From Acidobacteriota bacterium (GTDB lineage: Bacteria > Acidobacteriota > Terriglobia > Terriglobales > Acidobacteriaceae): 34,289 bases of DNA. Position numbers and translations under genes: made by a program. The notes beneath the pieces were generated by a model, which saw only the letters and a program-made list of their open reading frames with translations, was not told the DNA's origin and made no database searches. Numbering within the stretch: position 1 is the first letter of the stretch; every line of letters starts with the position of its first letter. Shown here in pieces: positions 32,693 to 34,289 of this stretch. The stretch spans positions 1 through 34,289 of the forward strand of contig JAJYFB010000012.1 of NCBI GenBank assembly GCA_021785495.1. The letters run 5' to 3'.

Positions 32693-33862
32693 TCAGGCTG
32701 CGCCGGCCGCCGCGACGCCCGCAGGCGCTTCGGACCGGGCTCTTTGCGTGACGCCCGCCAAGTAGATCGCCAGCGGGCGGTAGACCAGGTGCGCCCACTT
32801 GCCAAAGGGCACTTCCACGGCCAGCATGGGGACCGCGATCATCAGATGGACCTCGTAGGTGACGTAGGTGGCCATCGGCAGGCCGGCGATCCGGAAGAGG
32901 TTCATCAGGATGCCGCTCAACGCGGTCAAAAAAAGGAGGATGGGAAAGAGCCAGTCGGAGAGGTGGCTGAAGCGGTGCATCTCCGAGCTTTTCGCGATCC
33001 GGTCGGCCATGATCCAGAGCGTGGCGATCACGAGCGCCGCCGTTGCGTAGTAGCCGAGGAAGCTGGTCCAGTGAAAGCTGCTGTCCTCGATCTGGAACCA
33101 CGGCAGGAAGACGACCACCAGCGTAAACATGGTCGCGTAGCCGGTGACGAGGACGAAGTGCCGGAGCCAGTTCTTGAAGGCGTTGCGGTCGTCGCAGGAC
33201 TTCCAGCGCAACTGGAAGGCGCCCTGGACGATCAATTCGCGCAACTCGGCGGCGTAGGCGCTCAGGGGAATCTTCCGGCCCGCGGTGAGAAACCGGAACA
33301 TGCGCAGGGCGTTCGTGAGCAGCAGGAAGCTCAGCAGCAGGGCCAGCGTGAGATCGCCCTTGTGCACCATCGCCGCCGGAGCGAACTTGTCGAGCATGAC
33401 CGTGCTGAGGGCCTGCGGCGTCGAGTGGTGCAGCAGGCCGAAGCCGAAGCTCTGCGGCAGGGTGAAGAGCAGCCAGACCACGAAGGCCACCAGCGCAAGC
33501 GCACCGAACTCCCAGGCGGCGGAACTGTAGAGCAGGCGCGAGATGCCCGTCCAGTCGTACTGCGTGGTCAGGTAGCGGCGCAGCGACATCATGTTTTCGG
33601 CCGGGTTGGCGTCGCGTGGGCAGAGCCGCGAGCAGTCGCCGCAGTAGAAGCAGAGCCAGGGGCCGGGGTCGGCCATCAGCTCGTCTTTCATGCCCCACTG
33701 CGCCAGCAGCATCTGGCGGCGCGGAAAGGAATTTTCTACGCTCGACAGGGAGCAGGCCGAAACGCAGGTGGCGCACTGGCAGCACTTGTTGAAGTGGCCG
33801 CCGCAATGGCTTGCCTGGCGGAGAAACTGCCGGTCGGGACGGATGGAGCGCGCTTGTGCCAT
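32693..33862 (-). CDS. qmoC: Quinone-interacting membrane-bound oxidoreductase subunit C
   Basis: 389 residues, ATG at 33862 with AAGGA 9 bases upstream. The N-terminal cytoplasmic part carries two [4Fe-4S] motifs: [15 protein letters not shown] near residue 28 and [17 protein letters not shown] near residue 72. The rest is a haem-b membrane domain with about six helices and several histidines (for example [15 protein letters not shown] and [15 protein letters not shown]). This two-part design (HdrC-like head plus NarI-like membrane part) is diagnostic for QmoC. It joins QmoAB to the menaquinone pool and passes electrons to or from APS reductase. It starts 2 bases after the qmoB stop. Confidence 0.93.
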   Translation of the reverse strand: MAQARSIRPDRQFLRQASHCGGHFNKCCQCATCVSACSLSSVENSFPRRQMLLAQWGMKDELMADPGPWLCFYCGDCSRLCPRDANPAENMMSLRRYLTTQYDWTGISRLLYSSAAWEFGALALVAFVVWLLFTLPQSFGFGLLHHSTPQALSTVMLDKFAPAAMVHKGDLTLALLLSFLLLTNALRMFRFLTAGRKIPLSAYAAELRELIVQGAFQLRWKSCDDRNAFKNWLRHFVLVTGYATMFTLVVVFLPWFQIEDSSFHWTSFLGYYATAALVIATLWIMADRIAKSSEMHRFSHLSDWLFPILLFLTALSGILMNLFRIAGLPMATYVTYEVHLMIAVPMLAVEVPFGKWAHLVYRPLAIYLAGVTQRARSEAPAGVAAAGAA

Positions 33863-33864
33863 CG

Positions 33865-34289
33865 CTAAAATCCTTTGTATGGATTGGGGCCCAGTTCGCG
33901 GACGCGCGCGACAAAATCGTCGATCGTCTGCGGAAGGCGGCCGTAGTCGTCGATGCCCAGCTCGACCAGCTCGACCCGTCCGGCCTCCAGTTGCAGCCGT
34001 TCGAGCGTGTCTTTCACGTTGGTCAGGCGGCGATTGGCCAGTTCGCTGCCGCGGATGAAGTGGCACTGGTAGTCGTCGCCGAACTTGCAGCCGAGCAGCA
34101 GCACGCCGTCGATGCCGCGCGAGAGCGCATCGGCGATCCAGACGATATTGAGCGAGCCCAGGCAGCGCAGGGGAACGATGCGCACGCTGGCGTCGTAGCG
34201 CGCGCGGTTGCGGCCGGCCTGATCGAGGGCCGGGTAGGCGTCGTTTTCGCAGGCGAAGACCAGAATGCGCGGCTTGTCCTCGAACTCGT
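33865..34289 (-). CDS. qmoB: QmoB, C-terminal end (partial)
   Basis: The frame is open from the right window edge to a TAG at 33865-33867, giving about 140 residues. It shows [35 protein letters not shown] and [20 protein letters not shown], which match the MvhD (methyl-viologen-reducing hydrogenase delta) domain at the end of QmoB, with its cysteines for a [2Fe-2S]-type centre. The HdrA-like flavin part lies outside. The 2-base gap to qmoC indicates one operon. qmoA and aprBA are expected upstream, to the right. Confidence 0.9.
   Translation of the reverse strand, partial: EFEDKPRILVFACENDAYPALDQAGRNRARYDASVRIVPLRCLGSLNIVWIADALSRGIDGVLLLGCKFGDDYQCHFIRGSELANRRLTNVKDTLERLQLEAGRVELVELGIDDYGRLPQTIDDFVARVRELGPNPYKGF

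Overview
The window is GC-rich bacterial DNA from a Gram-negative cell. It carries KDO synthesis (kdsB), an OprP-type porin, a GT21/HpnI-like lipid glycosyltransferase and a hopanoid-type phosphorylase. Gene content, an Hfq-like gene overlapping an inositol monophosphatase gene, and long secreted phage-fibre-like proteins of a kind I associate with that phylum suggest an Acidobacteriota member (Terriglobia-like). This assignment is inference from gene content. The right edge carries a qmoB-qmoC-sat run, the hallmark of dissimilatory sulfur metabolism, so a sulfate-reducing (or sulfur-oxidising) acidobacterium is the simplest reading.

Left part (1-10.1 kb): the end of an EamA-type transporter converges on cinA. 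Upstream of cinA on the minus strand is a phage-derived block: two small proteins joined by an ATGA overlap, a 1982-residue signal-bearing protein with phage tail-fibre repeats and beta-helix-like regions, and an apparently complete terminase large subunit. No portal, capsid or integrase gene is visible.

Middle part (10.3-24 kb): plus-strand phosphorylase and two zinc alcohol dehydrogenases, the second with a striking N-terminal 11-residue repeat. Then come kdsB, a small Cys protein, an exported double-VOC protein and a cupin. Next is an assimilatory sulfur locus: a Cys-rich 22-codon leader with attenuator-like alternative hairpins, cysH (APS-reductase type) and a TauE/SafE exporter. After it come a GT21-like glycosyltransferase, hfq overlapping an inositol monophosphatase gene, a convergent inositol-3-phosphate synthase flanked by inverted copies of a palindromic repeat, and a DedA protein.

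Right part (24.1-34.3 kb): all minus strand, transcribed right to left: qmoB (partial), qmoC, sat, a cytidylate-kinase-like/BON protein, a TauE-like N-terminal micro-ORF, a PEP-synthase-like protein, two tiny coupled ORFs, TauE/SafE, a TIGR02186-type membrane protein and, after a gap, an OprP-type porin. Sat activates sulfate to APS, Qmo passes electrons between quinone and APS reductase (aprBA is presumably outside the window), and TauE may move sulfite or another sulfur anion.

Most worth a second look: the putative cysteine attenuator before cysH, the synuclein-like repeat fused to an alcohol dehydrogenase, the capsid-less terminase plus secreted-fibre block, and the chain of tiny translationally coupled ORFs in the sulfur cluster.
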